From Strobilurus pachycystidiatus (taxonomy: Eukaryota; Basidiomycota; Agaricomycetes; Agaricales; Physalacriaceae): a stretch of DNA of 64,000 nt. This document shows positions 1-11,143 of this stretch, one piece after another. The stretch lies in the NCBI GenBank assembly GCA_019915135.1, contig JAHLMK010000005.1:1-64000 (forward strand), written 5' to 3'. Positions within the stretch are counted from its first letter, which is position 1; every line of letters starts with the position of its first letter. The notes beneath the pieces are model-generated. The model had not been told where the DNA came from. It did not search any database and saw nothing but the letters and a program-made list of their open reading frames with translations. The position numbers and the translations under genes were made by a program.

Positions 1-242
1 CCCTCTATCGACTTGAGGCCAATCAGACATGATGTTGTCGAAGAGAGGTTATGTGCGACACACACCTCTACGCATGCACCGCATGTCATGCCGCTTATTC
101 TGAAATCAGCCTTCTCCGCAGCTGGGCCATCGGGCTCGAGTTCGCTGGCGCCGGGGGCCATGAGAGGCTCGGTTGAGCCTAGAGGAAACTCGGTGTGGGT
201 TGGGGTGAGTTTCGCCCAGAGGTTGTTCAGAATGGTGGCCAT
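1..242 (-). CDS. Copper-transporting P-type ATPase, N-terminal fragment
   Basis: This is the first 60-odd codons of a P1B-type copper ATPase (Ccc2/ATP7 family), which pumps Cu(I) into the secretory pathway to load cuproenzymes. The protein starts MATILNNLWAKL and reaches the motif GMTCGACVE, the CxxC metal-binding loop of a first heavy-metal-associated (HMA) domain. A 54-nt intron (65 down to 12, GT..AG) interrupts the motif. Splicing gives GACVE-SIEG, exactly the continuation expected in HMA domains of this family. The rest lies beyond the left edge of the window. The identification rests on one motif and its splice continuation. A small HMA chaperone is unlikely because of the 40-residue leader. 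Confidence 0.85.
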   Translation of the reverse strand, partial: MATILNNLWAKLTPTHTEFPLGSTEPLMAPGASELEPDGPAAEKADFRISGMTCGACVEVCVAHNLSSTTSCLIGLKSIE

Positions 243-1097
243 TTGTATAATACGGGAGAATGAAGTAGAAGGGGAAATGGAAGAAAGCAGTGCGAAAGTC
301 GACAGGAGGGAAGAGTGGGAGGAAAGAGGAAAGGCGTGGATGCTGATCAAAGCAAGGAACTAAGTGCCGCGCAGACTGAGCGCTCGCGCTGACTGTGTCT
401 CACTGTCTGAGAAAGAGAAGTTGAAACGGACCGTCCCAAAAGGGCAACTGCGCTATTTTTGCTTTTCTCGTGTGGCCGATGCTCGGAATCTCTGCCATCA
501 GTTCATTCCTGAGCTGAACCGAAACACGCTCTGTGTGTGCTCTGTGCTGAGTATGGTGGGCTCTGCCAGATGTCGATCTCGGGGCGGTTTGAATGCCTCT
601 TCCGTGCTCTCTCCGAACCTCTCTTGGCCTCTCTTGGCACGGCGGAACAGAGGTCGGCGATTGATTGTGATTGATAACGCGGCACAGCCCAGGCCGGCTG
701 CTAAACTTGAAGCTTGAAGCTTGAAGGCTGAGAACTTTGACACGATCGTGTTATGCAGACGAGATTTACTCGCAGGACGTGTACTCAGCCGGAACCGAAA
801 ACACACCATCGATGCCTGGATACGCCAGGCCCAGAGTCACCTGCAGAAATGCAAAGTCGGCGAACATCGGCTCTGTTCGTGATCTTGCTTTCCAGGTGCT
901 CAATGGTACCGCGGTTCCTTCCGCTCAACCACCGGTACTCGCAAGTACTCAGGTATGCACCTGGAGGGTCCTCATCTCGTTCTGTGTCAGTGTCAGTTCT
1001 AGAGAACCACGATTCTCCTTCGCTTCTCTTGGCGAAGTACTCCCATTCTATTACGAACGAGTGAGACTGACGACTTGCAACCTTATGGTATTGACGG
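243..1097. other. Intergenic, no supported gene
   Basis: This lies between the divergent 5' end of the copper ATPase and the 3' end of the dehydrogenase. Open frames here are short and overlap on both strands without family motifs. It contains a short GCTTGAA tandem (about 706-727) and the left copy of a diverged direct repeat, listed separately. Confidence 0.6.
737..905 (+). repeat. Diverged direct repeat, left copy
   Basis: This segment resembles 2607-2820 in the same orientation. Both begin TTGACACGAT and both hold an ACACACC-containing block. Both then carry CTGCAG(A/G)AATGC(A/G)AAGTCGGCGAACATC, followed by weakly related sequence. The pair flanks the short-chain dehydrogenase gene. Identity is patchy, so it is an old duplication or decayed element; no coding frame is kept across both copies. 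Confidence 0.5.
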
Positions 1098-2195
1098 CTA
1101 AGCATTAACCAAAGACACCCCGCCGTCGACTCTGATGATAGCCCCGTTGACGTAGTCCGTCGTCGCCAAATACAATGCAGTCGACGCCATTTCTTCCGAC
1201 CTGGAAAACAGTCAAGGACTCCGTTCTAGGTCATACAAAACCTTCACTAACGTTCCGAGCCTCTTAGCAGGCGCCACAGCGATAAAACCTGGCATCGGGG
1301 TGGTCCTGACGGTATTCAGCAAACCCGGCACCTGGACTGCCAATTCCGACATAAACGCGCCAGGCTGTATCGCGTTGACGCGGATGGGCATGCCTCTCAT
1401 GGCGAAGCTTGTGGCTAAAGCGACTGTCAGATGGTCCAGAGCGGCTTTCGTCGACGAGTATGCAAACTGTCGAGCGCTGAGTGCAAAGTTCCAGAATTCG
1501 ATAAGCACAAACTCACGGAGGCGGACGTAGCAGACAACTTGATAGCGGCAGCCGCGCTGGATATATTGATGACACTAGAGGTAGCCTGCTCTCCACGAGC
1601 GAGCGCGCCTTCGAGCAGAAGCTCGTTAAACGCGCGAATGATGAAGAAGGAGCAATTGTGTTCAGCGAGAACATATCCTGCCAAATCTTGACGGATTCAG
1701 GCTCAAATGGATCCGAAGAGGCCATTTTCGTCTCAATGAACTGGTCATTCCCGATGATTGGGCCGCTGACACCCGCACTGATGTTGATTAAGGATGTTAG
1801 TCAGATGAATAGTATGTCGCCAACTTCACGAACTTGTTCACCAAGATGTCGAGCTTGCCATCCGACTTCCTGATGACATCGACCGCTTCACGAACAGAGG
1901 CCTCATCTGTGGCATCCATCTTGATCCTATCATACATCTACAGTGAGCACGGGATATGGTTCCATGAGAATGCACTTACGCCACAATGGAGCCACTCAGA
2001 TAGCTCTGGGAAGCCGCAGCTTTTTGGAGGACCTCCAGACGTCTTCCGGTGATGTACACCTTGGCGCCACTGTTAGCGAAGGCCGAAGCGATCATAAATC
2101 CACTGTGAAAGCTATGAGTTCGGACTCGAACGAGGGCAGAAGAAGGATCTCACACTCAAGGCGACGCGTCCAGGGAGTGCCAGTGATTGAGACAT
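1098..2195 (-). CDS. Short-chain dehydrogenase/reductase (damaged N-terminal motif)
   Basis: An NAD(P)-dependent oxidoreductase of the classical SDR family, spread over about five exons, roughly 290 residues. Visible in order: MSQSLALPGRVAL; GAKVYITGRR (end of beta2); LDILVN then SAGVSGP (NAG-like motif); INISSAAA with the catalytic Ser; YSSTKAALD, the catalytic YxxxK; IRVNAIQPGAF; and the C-terminal DYVNGAIIRVDGG. The glycine-rich TGxxxGxG cofactor loop, expected directly after RVAL, cannot be assembled. Exon 1 ends at that point and the next exon resumes at GFMIASAFANSG, about eight residues too late. Either a tiny exon is hidden in the first intron or the loop has been lost and the gene is decaying. 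Substrate unknown. Confidence 0.75.
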
Positions 2196-3067
2196 GATTG
2201 ACAGCGTAGCCCAACTCCTCCTCGTCTTATACTATACTTAGCGGAATGGCCACCGAGGCGGTATCCCGAACTCGCACTGCCAGTGACCGCCCGATTCCGC
2301 GAGATGGAAGTACGTTTCCTCTGGGGCAAAGTTATCCAATATCAAAAGTGTATTGTGGCTGCGAGCTATTCTCAGTGCTGACATATCACAGCAAATGAAT
2401 GTAGATGTGAGAGCTTAGGGCAAGCGTGAGGACATTGAAATTGCCAGCCTAGTGGCTTCTGCCTTGTTCTCGGAACATGTCTCTTGGGCCAGTGCATATG
2501 CCGCTCAGTTGCCCTTGCCTTGTTCTGATTCCACAGCGATGCCTGCAGCTGGTTAGGTTGAACCCTTCATTGGCTTGAACTCGACACGGCCCGGGTCCTG
2601 GGAAGGTTGACACGATACTACGCGTGTCGGTCCCCAAAGAGCAAGAGGGCATTCACTCGCGCAGGAGCCGAAAGCACACACCAGGATGACGCATTGCCAT
2701 CCGCACGAACCGCGCTTGCTTCACCCTTAGCCAGTCCATCCTGCAGGAATGCGAAGTCGGCGAACATCAGCTTCGCATCCGTCATCATTGAGCTTGCTAC
2801 ATAAGTGCTTGATCATGTTGATGCGAACTGCATGGGGTCAGTTCCACGGGAGAGGATACGATGCTGGTACTGACGACTCCGAGACATCATAGAGAGAGAG
2901 AACGAAGATCCGCGGTTACGAATGGCGCGGTTTCCTGATGATGACGGTGGAGGACAAGATCTGACGGGTCTCAATTGTCAAATATCAGACTCCGAAACCA
3001 TTTTATGTCGATAGAAGTTATGCACGTATAGTGCTACTAGTACCCGGCCAAAGGGTGCTTGCACAAT
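2196..3067. other. Intergenic, no supported gene
   Basis: Between the 5' end of the dehydrogenase and the 3' end of the F-box gene. It contains the right copy of the diverged repeat. Short open frames have no recognisable motif and I see no RNA gene. Confidence 0.6.
2607..2820 (+). repeat. Diverged direct repeat, right copy
   Basis: Partner of 737-905. The best-kept block is CTGCAGGAATGCGAAGTCGG and the bases after it, around 2742-2768. The 12-mer AAGTCGGCGAAC recurs at 854, 2754 and 4608, spaced by about 1.9 kb each time. Confidence 0.5.
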
Positions 3068-4542
3068 TCAATCAAATTCTATCACTCCTGGCTCATTGAA
3101 AACATCCACACTTTCGTCCACTGATGGCAAAGAGGTCAGAACCGTTGAAACCCATTGACATCCAGAGAAGTCACGTACCCACCGGATACACATCTCCAGT
3201 GGAACCTTTGGCCATACCGCATGAATCTTCTTCTCAATTCGCTTCATAGCGCGCTTCTCGAACTGATCTTCCATGTGCATATCAAAGATGATTTCTTTCA
3301 GCGCCCCAACGCGCTGAGCAAGTGCCTGGATGAACACCGACCAATCAAAGGTAGACGTGAAGATATCGACCATCTCGAGCGGAGTTGCACCGTACATCAT
3401 TAACTTCAATCGTGTTAAGGATGGGGCCGACGGTAACATCTCCATTGTCGTACGGACCCATTCCATGCTGAGCTCCGGTTCCCAATGAGAACCCAGATAT
3501 ATCATACCAAAGGTTATGCACCGAAGTTTGGTAGTAGTTTAGTAGGAAGGAACGAAGGAGGGCTTCCAGTCCACCAATCTTTTACATATTTACATGAAAA
3601 TCAAGCCAACGTGAACAGAAGAGTAAGTACTCACCGGCGTTATGATACATCGTCGTGAAGAGGCTCGATGGTGGCGGAAGGGCTAATAGCTCCAATGAAT
3701 CCGAAAGATTATGGATGAGGCGTCCAAGACCGTGCGGAGAGAAGGGAATAAGGCCAAAGTTGAACACGATCTTGCAGACATGGGGACAGTTGGTTGCGGT
3801 GATTACCCCATCAAGGAGCCAATCCAGGCAAGAGTCCTGCTCGGTAAAAATCAAGGCTTCAAGCTTCTCCAAAGGCAAGGAAATGGATGGTGTGGAGTAG
3901 GGGGCGTTGGCGACTCAAAACTGGTGCCCACGAGTGAGAGGCTCCGTAGATTGGGAAATAGTGTGAACACCCTTGCCAAGTCCACAGCAGAGGCGAGTTT
4001 ACCGCCGAGAAGCAGTACTTCAACAGAAGGGAAGAGCAACAAGAACTCCTCCGTCGCAGAGGCAGTAAATGGTTGTGCTGATGCCGCCGCTGTGGCCCAT
4101 TGTAATCTCTTAACAGATGGCAGAGATGGGAGATTCATATCCGGCGGAAGTGTGACTAGCAAGTATTCCTTCTTGCCGTCGGGATACGTAGCGTGCGGGA
4201 TTCCTTCCGGAGGCGTTTCAGAGGGCTCGTACAGAGCAGAGAAAACTGCTTCCTGGATGTAATTGCTGACGTCGGGTAGATCCGCCATAATGCTGTTCCA
4301 TCGAGTGACATCCTTTCTTACACTGATCCTCATCTTGCTGAACAGGTAACGAAGAGAGAGTACGCGCCAAGCCTTGGAGACGAGTGAGCTAGCATGTATT
4401 GTCTTGATGTCGTCCGCATTGTCTGCTATGATCCTGTCCAGCAGCTCCGATGGGAAGGTATCGAAGAAGTCTGAACACAGATATCTGAGCTTCACAAAGT
4501 TGTAGATGAAAGGTCGCTCGTACCTTTCCGAAGCACGCTCAT
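3068..4542 (-). CDS. F-box-like protein with apparent frameshifts
   Basis: Probably an SCF-type substrate receptor. Exon 1 is only 19 nt (4542-4524, MSVLRK). A 53-nt intron (4523-4471) joins it to DFFDTFPSELLDRIIA, and the text then runs on as ASSLVSKAWRVLSLRYLF, an F-box-like helix pattern. Leucine-rich, LRR-like text follows (LFPNLRSLSLVGTSF, and later SLTRLKLMMYGATPLEMVD). The reading frame changes without splice signals near 3885-3900, between ESPTPPTP and LPLEKLEALIF. It appears to change again near 3525, after an intron starting GTGAGTACTT. The gene may be a recent pseudogene, or the consensus may carry indels. It is not closely related to the F-box array at 49-57 kb. Confidence 0.65.
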
Positions 4543-4783
4543 GGCAGTTCGATACGCGTAGTCCACGTTCTGACTGCCTACTGAGAGAGCAGATATCAGA
4601 TATCCAAAGTCGGCGAACGTCGTCAACTTACCAGATGGATGATAGCAGACGAAACGTGTCACTGTCAAGGCGAAGCGTCCACTGCTCAAAACGGCAAGTC
4701 ATGATTGATGCTTACCTAAGTTCAGGTTGAGCACGCGCGAAAGGACTTGAACCCGTAAAATTGCTTCCATTCTCCCCATCTCC

Positions 4784-7629
4784 ATGCCGCCCTCGTCGTC
4801 GTCCCCGACGGGCAAGGCGCTCCGCCAGCGCAAACCACTGTCGCACGTCGACGCCACCCAGGAAGACGAAGAGGCCGAACACGTGTACAAGGCCCCAGTG
4901 CGTTCCCATGGCCATCCCGCCACGTCCGCCTCTAACGTCGCACCGACAGCGAGACCCGCATCCCATAGAGAGATTCCTGGACACAGACCGCGCCAGCGCC
5001 ATTGTGGTAGCAGTGCTGACCTTTTTGGCCTTTGCGCTGCGTCTGTACAAGCTCAATCAGCCCGACCAGGTCGTGTACGTGCCGCATCCTCTCCGACCCT
5101 AGTTCAACCAGCCTGACCGCGCCTTCAGATTCGACGAAGTCCACTTTGGGAAATTCGCCTCGTACTACATCCTCCGCACCTACTACTTTGACGTGCACCC
5201 TCCTTTCGCCAAGCTTCTCTTTGGGCTCGCGGGTTGGTTCGTGGGCTTTGACGGCAACTTCCAATTCGACAACATCGGCGACAGCTATTCGACCCATCAT
5301 GTTCCCTACATCGGCATGCGCGCTCTGCTGCCCGCCATCCTGGGCAGCCTCACCATCCCCGTCGTGTATGCCATCATGAAGCAAACCGGCCATTCCACGG
5401 TTATTGCTGCGTTCTCCGCCCTCTTGATCCTCTTTGGTGCGTGTCCGTGTGTTGCTTGGTGTACATGCATCTAATCAGTGTCCAGACAATGCCCACGTCG
5501 CCCAGTCGCGTCTCATCCTCCTCGATGCCACCCTGATCTTCTTCATGTCCCTCACCATCTATGCCTACATCCGCTTCCAGAAGCTGCGATACTGGTATGC
5601 TTCCAGTCACAATCTTAGAAACGCGTACTGAAGATGGCCAACAGGGAATTCTCCGCCCAATGGTACTTCTGGCTGATCTTGACTGGTGTCTTCATGGCGT
5701 GTACTTGGGGTTCCAAGGTCAACGGTATTCTCACCGTTGCCACTATCGGTGTCGCTACCTGTGTCGACCTCTGGGATATACTCGACTACAAAAAGGGTAC
5801 CATGGTAAGCAAACCAATGACACATATCTCACATTGTTTAACGGTGCAATAGGAATACTTCTGGAAGCACTTCCGCGCCCGCGCCATTGGGCTCATCCTG
5901 GTTCCATTCGTGATCTACCTGTCGTTCTTCTACATCCATTTTGCTGTCCTCACCAAGTCCGGTCCTGGCGACTCTTTCATGAGCCCTGCCTTCCAGGAAA
6001 CCCTCGCGGGCAACGATATGTTGCTCAACAGTCACGGTGAGTCTATTCCATCCCCAGATGATTATGACGCTTATGCGACTCAGAGATTCGCTACTTCGAT
6101 ACGATCACCATGCGACACAAGGACTCGAAAGTGTTCTTGCACTCTCATGTTGAAAAGTATCCTCTCAAGTACGATGACGGCCGTATCAGTAGTCAGGGTA
6201 TGTTCGTGATGCATACGTGTCGCGCTGTCAATAACTCTATTATTAGGCCAACAGGTCACTGGTTATGGACACAACGATACCAACAACCACTGGCTAATTG
6301 TCCCCACCAAATCTCTCCCTGAAAGTGGCCGTGGACGCATCGTTCGCCACGACGATATCATCCAGCTGCTGCACGTCAACACCAACACACTTCTTTTGAC
6401 TCACGATGTCGCTTCGCCGCTCATGCCCACCAACCAGGAGTTCACGACATGGCCTCGGGATGACCTATCGCGCTACAACGACACGCTTTTCAAGCTGAAT
6501 GTGCTTGATGCGCATGACGGCGAGGCCTGGAAGACCAAGTCTGGCTACTTCCGTCTAATTCATGTTCCCACACGCGTCTCCATGTGGACTCACAATAAGC
6601 AGCTTCCTGAATGGGCGTTCAAGCAACAGGAGATCAACGGAAACAAGAATCCGACGGAAAAGACCGCGACTTGGTATGTGGACGAGATCTTGGCCACTGA
6701 AAGTAGGTTCGCTTCGTCCTCGCTTGGTATGTAAACTAACTTTGACTCGCAGGGGGTGACGACTACACGCAACGTACTGGTCCAAGCCCGCCGAAGATTC
6801 CCAAGAGCATGAACTTCTTCCGTAAATGGGCTGAGCTGCAGCTGTTGATGATGCAGCACAATGCTGGCCTGACTGCCTCTCATCCCTATGCCAGTAGCCC
6901 TATCAACTGGCCCTTCCTCTTGAGTGGTATCAGCTTTTGGACGGAGAATGATGACCAGAAGCAAATCTACCTTATCGGAAACATCATCGGCTGGTGGACG
7001 TGTGTGGTCGCGTTGTCCGTCTTTGTTGGCATCCTTGGTGCGGATCTGTTGGCCCGTAGACGAAACCAGCGTCCGATTGATGATCGTGAGTCGGTCATGA
7101 TTCGTTGTCACATATTACTGAGATTTTTCCTTCCAGCCACTCGTAACCGACTATGGAACTCGACTGGTTTCTTCTTCATCGTTTGGGGCGTGCACTATGC
7201 GCCATTCTTCCTGATGAACCGACAACTGTTCGTCCACCACTATCTGCCTTCGCATCTCGCTTCGGCTCTGATAGCTGGCTCGGTGCTCAACTTCATGCTC
7301 TCGGATACCGTGAACTACCCTATATCAATCCAAGGCCCGAAGGTCGTTCGCCCCAAAAAGGCAGAGCATGCCGACCTCGGATTGAAGGGACCCATAATCG
7401 TCGTCATCTACGCGGTTCTGCTCTTCATCATGTACATGTACATAGCGCCTCTTACATATGGCACGCCAGGGTGTGTTCAACTCATTTTCTCCCTTCTCAG
7501 TTCGCGTTTACTGATGACCGTGTTCTTTTTTCTTGCAGCCTTACTGGGGAGCAGGTCAACTCGAAGCGACTTCTTTCGTCGTGGACTCTTCACTTTGCTG
7601 CAAAGACGACGGCGGAGGTTCCGGCGTAA
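4784..7629 (+). CDS. PMT4: Protein O-mannosyltransferase, Pmt4/POMT1 type
   Basis: An ER multi-pass enzyme that transfers mannose from dolichyl-phosphate mannose to Ser/Thr of secretory proteins. Eleven exons sum to 775 codons plus stop, with ten introns of 48-68 nt. The catalytic first luminal loop reads FDEVHFGKFASYY, holding the Asp-Glu pair of the family. The luminal MIR region contains MRHKDSKVFLHSH, YPLKYDDGRISSQGQQVTGY and NDTNNHWLIVP, wording typical of the Pmt4 rather than the Pmt1 or Pmt2 branch. GPGDSFMSPAFQ precedes it. The C-terminal four-helix block ends LLSSWTLHFAAKT. Start chosen at MPPSSSSPTGKALRQRK: its 38-codon exon splices in phase to RDPHPIERF. The model looks intact. Pmt4 usually acts as a homodimer on membrane-anchored substrates (family knowledge). 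Confidence 0.93.
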
Positions 7630-8038
7630 GGGTCACGGACGTTGTATATATACTACAGTAGTGGAACTGGGGAGAGAAAACCCACATGGAATCCTTCGTA
7701 AATAATTGGAGATTGTTTTGGATTGCAAACGCTCTCAGCTAAGTAACGGTCTGGAACTCTCGGGGCGGAAGTCTTGGAGGCGATCGACTGTACGTCGAGT
7801 GTAACGTTCACTTCTTTTAGTGACACTGACCGTCTACAATTAGTGCATGACCTGGCTGCTGGCAAGAGCTGGAAAGCCCCATTTCCCGTCACACGACGGA
7901 TGTCTACGGTCGAGGCGGGTACGACCGCCCCCGCTCTGACTCACTCAAGAGCTTCGAAAAGCTTATACGCTTTCAATTTAAATCAGCGCCCATGGCACGG
8001 ATGCTGATCCCCAGTAACAGCTCTTTGCTATTGCAGCA
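7630..8038. other. Intergenic between PMT4 and RecQ
   Basis: It would hold the PMT4 3' UTR and the RecQ promoter. The overlapping short open frames on both strands have no motifs. No RNA gene seen. Confidence 0.6.
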
Positions 8039-10791
8039 ATGGCAGGAGCTTCCAAGACCAATAGGGAAACTATCCAAGCACATATTTCGGCGAGCGAGCG
8101 AAAGATGCAAGCACTCGAAGCCGACCTGTTCCTGGAGGCGATAGCTTTGGACGTCAACAGGCGCAGACTACAGGAACTGGATGATGATCCGAGCATCAAT
8201 GGCAACGACGCCAACGACGATGATCTCAGGACAAATTACAACACAGAAAAATTCCTCTGGGACCTTGAACTGAGCACTTATCGCTCGACGGTCTTCAAAT
8301 TCGAGCAGTATCGGTACCCTCAGAAAGGGTACGTACCTCGTAGTTGTCTACTCCACCCCCGTCTGAGAGTCCACAGCGTTGCGAATGCTTGTCTAGACGG
8401 AAGAAGCGTCATTTGCGTCATGCCTACTGGTATGGTCTTCTGCGCCGCTAGTGTTCACGCATAACTTTGTCGACCTACAATAGGTGGTGGCAAGTCATTT
8501 ACATTCTACCTATCTGCGCTTCGTTCCTCTGGCACTACAGTGGTGGTGTCACCGCTGCTCGCCTTGATCAAGGACCAACTGGCTCAACTTGCAAACCTCG
8601 GACTCGGTGGTATGTCTCTCATATCTCCCAGACACGCTTTCTTGAATCGAAGTACTAGTCTTGACTGCACAAATCACCGGCTCAACCTCTACGGAAGCGT
8701 TCTCCCGAACCATGTATGATCTTCGTCAAATGGCTGTAGGAAATCGCAACGCTGGAAGTTATCCAATCAAGCTCCTCTACACAACTGTGCGTTCCTGAGA
8801 TGACTCTCCATTTTCTTACCTCATCGATTGCCAGCCTGAGAAGATTACACAATGCCAGGCCTTACAAGACGCGCTTGAACTTCTCTACACCAACAAGAAA
8901 TTGCGTACGATCGACTTTCCTAAGCCGTGATTGCCACTTAACCAAAATTCAATCAGGTCGGATTGTCATCGATGAAGCTCAGTGCGCCTCTGTGGAAGGC
9001 AGGTACCGACCAGAATACCAGCACTTGCGCATTCTACGTGACCGGATGCCCGAAGTCCCAATGACCTTCCTAACAGCTACATTTACGCAACAAGTCCTCA
9101 AAGACCTTGACAGGGTGTTCAAGATTGGACAACTGACACCAGGCGACTGTGCGTATCGTAACTTTGTTCGGGTGAATTTGTACTCACAGCTAGTACAGGT
9201 GCGGCCCGAGACGGCACTGTCTTCTTCCAAGCACCTCTATATCGTAAGAACCTACACTATGTTATCAAGCCCAAATTCCACCAGAGGGACCAGCATGTCC
9301 GTGAGATGGCGGAATGGATCATGCGGAAGCACCTGACTCACAGTGGGATCATCTACTGTCGAACAAGAAAGGTTTGGATTCCTCCACTATCAATCGTGTG
9401 TAAATGACAATCGAATCCTTTGCTCAGGAAACAGAATATGTCTCTTCTGCTATACGAGAGCTTACACGTGGAAAAGTTCGAACAGCATTTTATCACGCTA
9501 AGCGCAGTGAACAGAAAAGAGAGTCCATACAAGAACAATGGCAAGATGGGCGCATTCAAGTTATTTGTGCCACCATTGGTTGGTGCTTGATTTAGCAGTC
9601 ATGTATCGTTACTGAAGCAGGAACAGCCTTCGGTATGGGCATCGACAAGAGTAATGTTAGATTCGTCATACATGACACAGTAAGTTTCCTTTTTCATGCG
9701 CTCAACAACGATTAATGTAGCTCGTAGCTTCCGGTACGCCTGCTGTCTATTTTTCCATCTGTTCCCTGCTCAATGTGTACAAAGAAATCGCTAGACGGAT
9801 TCTTCCAAGAATCCGGTAGGGCAGGGCGGGATGGGAGGGAGGCGGATTGTGTGGTGTTCTATCAGCCTCGGAACGTGTGGATGTTGATGAGGATGAATCG
9901 CGATCCAGATCCGGAGCCTGAGGCTCTGTGTGAGTCCCCGTGTCCTGTATCTGTCAAATATTGAACCAGATTTAGTGCTACGCATGGTTCAGTTTGCGCA
10001 GGAGAGGCAGGAGTGTCGCAAAAACACCATCGTCAAGTTTGTTCCAGCCTCTGGTTCTCTCTCCCTCTCCTTCTCACATACACATCCTTTCTTCTAGGTA
10101 CTTCAGCGCGGATCTCTTCAACACAACACCTGATGACAGTGTACCTTGTGGGACGTGCGACAACTGCACACGACTAGAGGTGTCTGAGTTGGATGTGACG
10201 GTCCAAGCGTGGCAGCTATTGAAGCTGTTAACATTTTTGCACAACTCGTACTACAAGGTCACTGCGCTGAAGTTGGCCACGACGGCTTGTCACGAGAAAG
10301 GACTGTATGAGCGCGGGAAGAAGATGCTCCAGTTTGTCGACTTGAACAGGGTGTGTGGTGGGAGGGTCTCTTTAGACCAAGACGTATGTACTGTGGCCTT
10401 GACTACGAAGAGCAGCTCACATGATCCACAGGACATCGAGTATCTCTTGGTCCTCCTTTGGACGATGAACTACCTGACCATCACCCGCCAATCGGTCCAC
10501 GGCCAGATCGTGGCCTATATCGTACCAGGTCCGTTGGCGCCTCAACTCGTCAAGTCACCCTTAGCGGATGTAAAAGGCGGCAAGGCGGGAGCAGTCATGT
10601 GTACTTTTCCGACGGCAAGGAATAGAAGGACGGTTGGCCCTCACGTTTTTTCTCGCGGACAAATCAATGAGGAGAGCGACGACGAACCCGCATGCTCTGA
10701 GATCATGAAAAGGAAAGAAAGACCGGATGACAAGCTTGTCGGAGGTTCTACGCATTACAGTTTACGTCCCCATAAAAGACAGAAGCAGTGA
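8039..10791 (+). CDS. RecQ-family DNA helicase
   Basis: An ATP-dependent 3'-5' DNA helicase of the RecQ family (Sgs1/BLM/RECQ1 superfamily), 704 residues in fourteen exons. Order: a coiled N-terminus; RYPQKGVANACLDGR (motif 0 region); MPTGGGKSFTFYL (Walker A); VVVSPLLALIKDQ (Ia); VIDEAQC (motif II, with Gln where most RecQs have His); TFLTATFT (III); GIIYCRTRK (IV); AFYHAKRS; ATIGTAFGMGIDKSNVRFVI (V); LPKSLDGFFQESGRAGRDG (VI). A zinc-binding set follows (CRKNTIVKYF...CGTCDNC) and then an RQC-like winged helix. Motif VI needs a 6-nt exon, CTTCCG, at 9728-9733. No HRDC domain is visible. The length resembles a short RECQ1/Q5-like enzyme rather than full-length Sgs1. Nuclear; role in recombination and repair by inference. 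Confidence 0.92.
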
Positions 10792-11143
10792 CCGAACGTA
10801 CTGAACGCTTGTTCTGTATTTGCTAATACATACTACCGTCATTGATAGAAAGTACGTTTGCGCCCGGTCCGCGCATATCAAATGTCGATCATGTACTTAG
10901 CTAGTCTCTAACGATCTCCGTTTCTTCACGGTCACTGCGGCGTCGCTTGCTCAACTGAGATAAGTGCTCAGCGCTCAGTGATTGACTCAGCCGAATCGCG
11001 CGACTCCACGCGTAATTGAATGGGTTGGCTGACGCCATCTTCCGCCTAAAATGCGCTACTTGATGGTCCTTGCCTGGGCCGCTAAGCTTTAATAATACGG
11101 CTGCCCAGGGACTGCTTACTGATTGACGACTCTTCTTCGCACA
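10792..11143. other. Intergenic, RecQ to monooxygenase
   Basis: About 350 bp with no gene; presumably a terminator region and the promoter of the downstream monooxygenase. No clear TATA element or RNA gene. Confidence 0.6.

Noticed and set aside
4493..4495. F-box gene start at 4495
   Set aside because: That codon is GTG; a 19-nt upstream exon with ATG 4542 splices cleanly into the F-box.
5401..7629. Many minus-strand open frames inside PMT4
   Set aside because: Shadows of the plus-strand coding sequence.
10792..11143. Possible tRNA or other RNA gene in short spacers
   Set aside because: No convincing A/B box or cloverleaf seen here or in other spacers.
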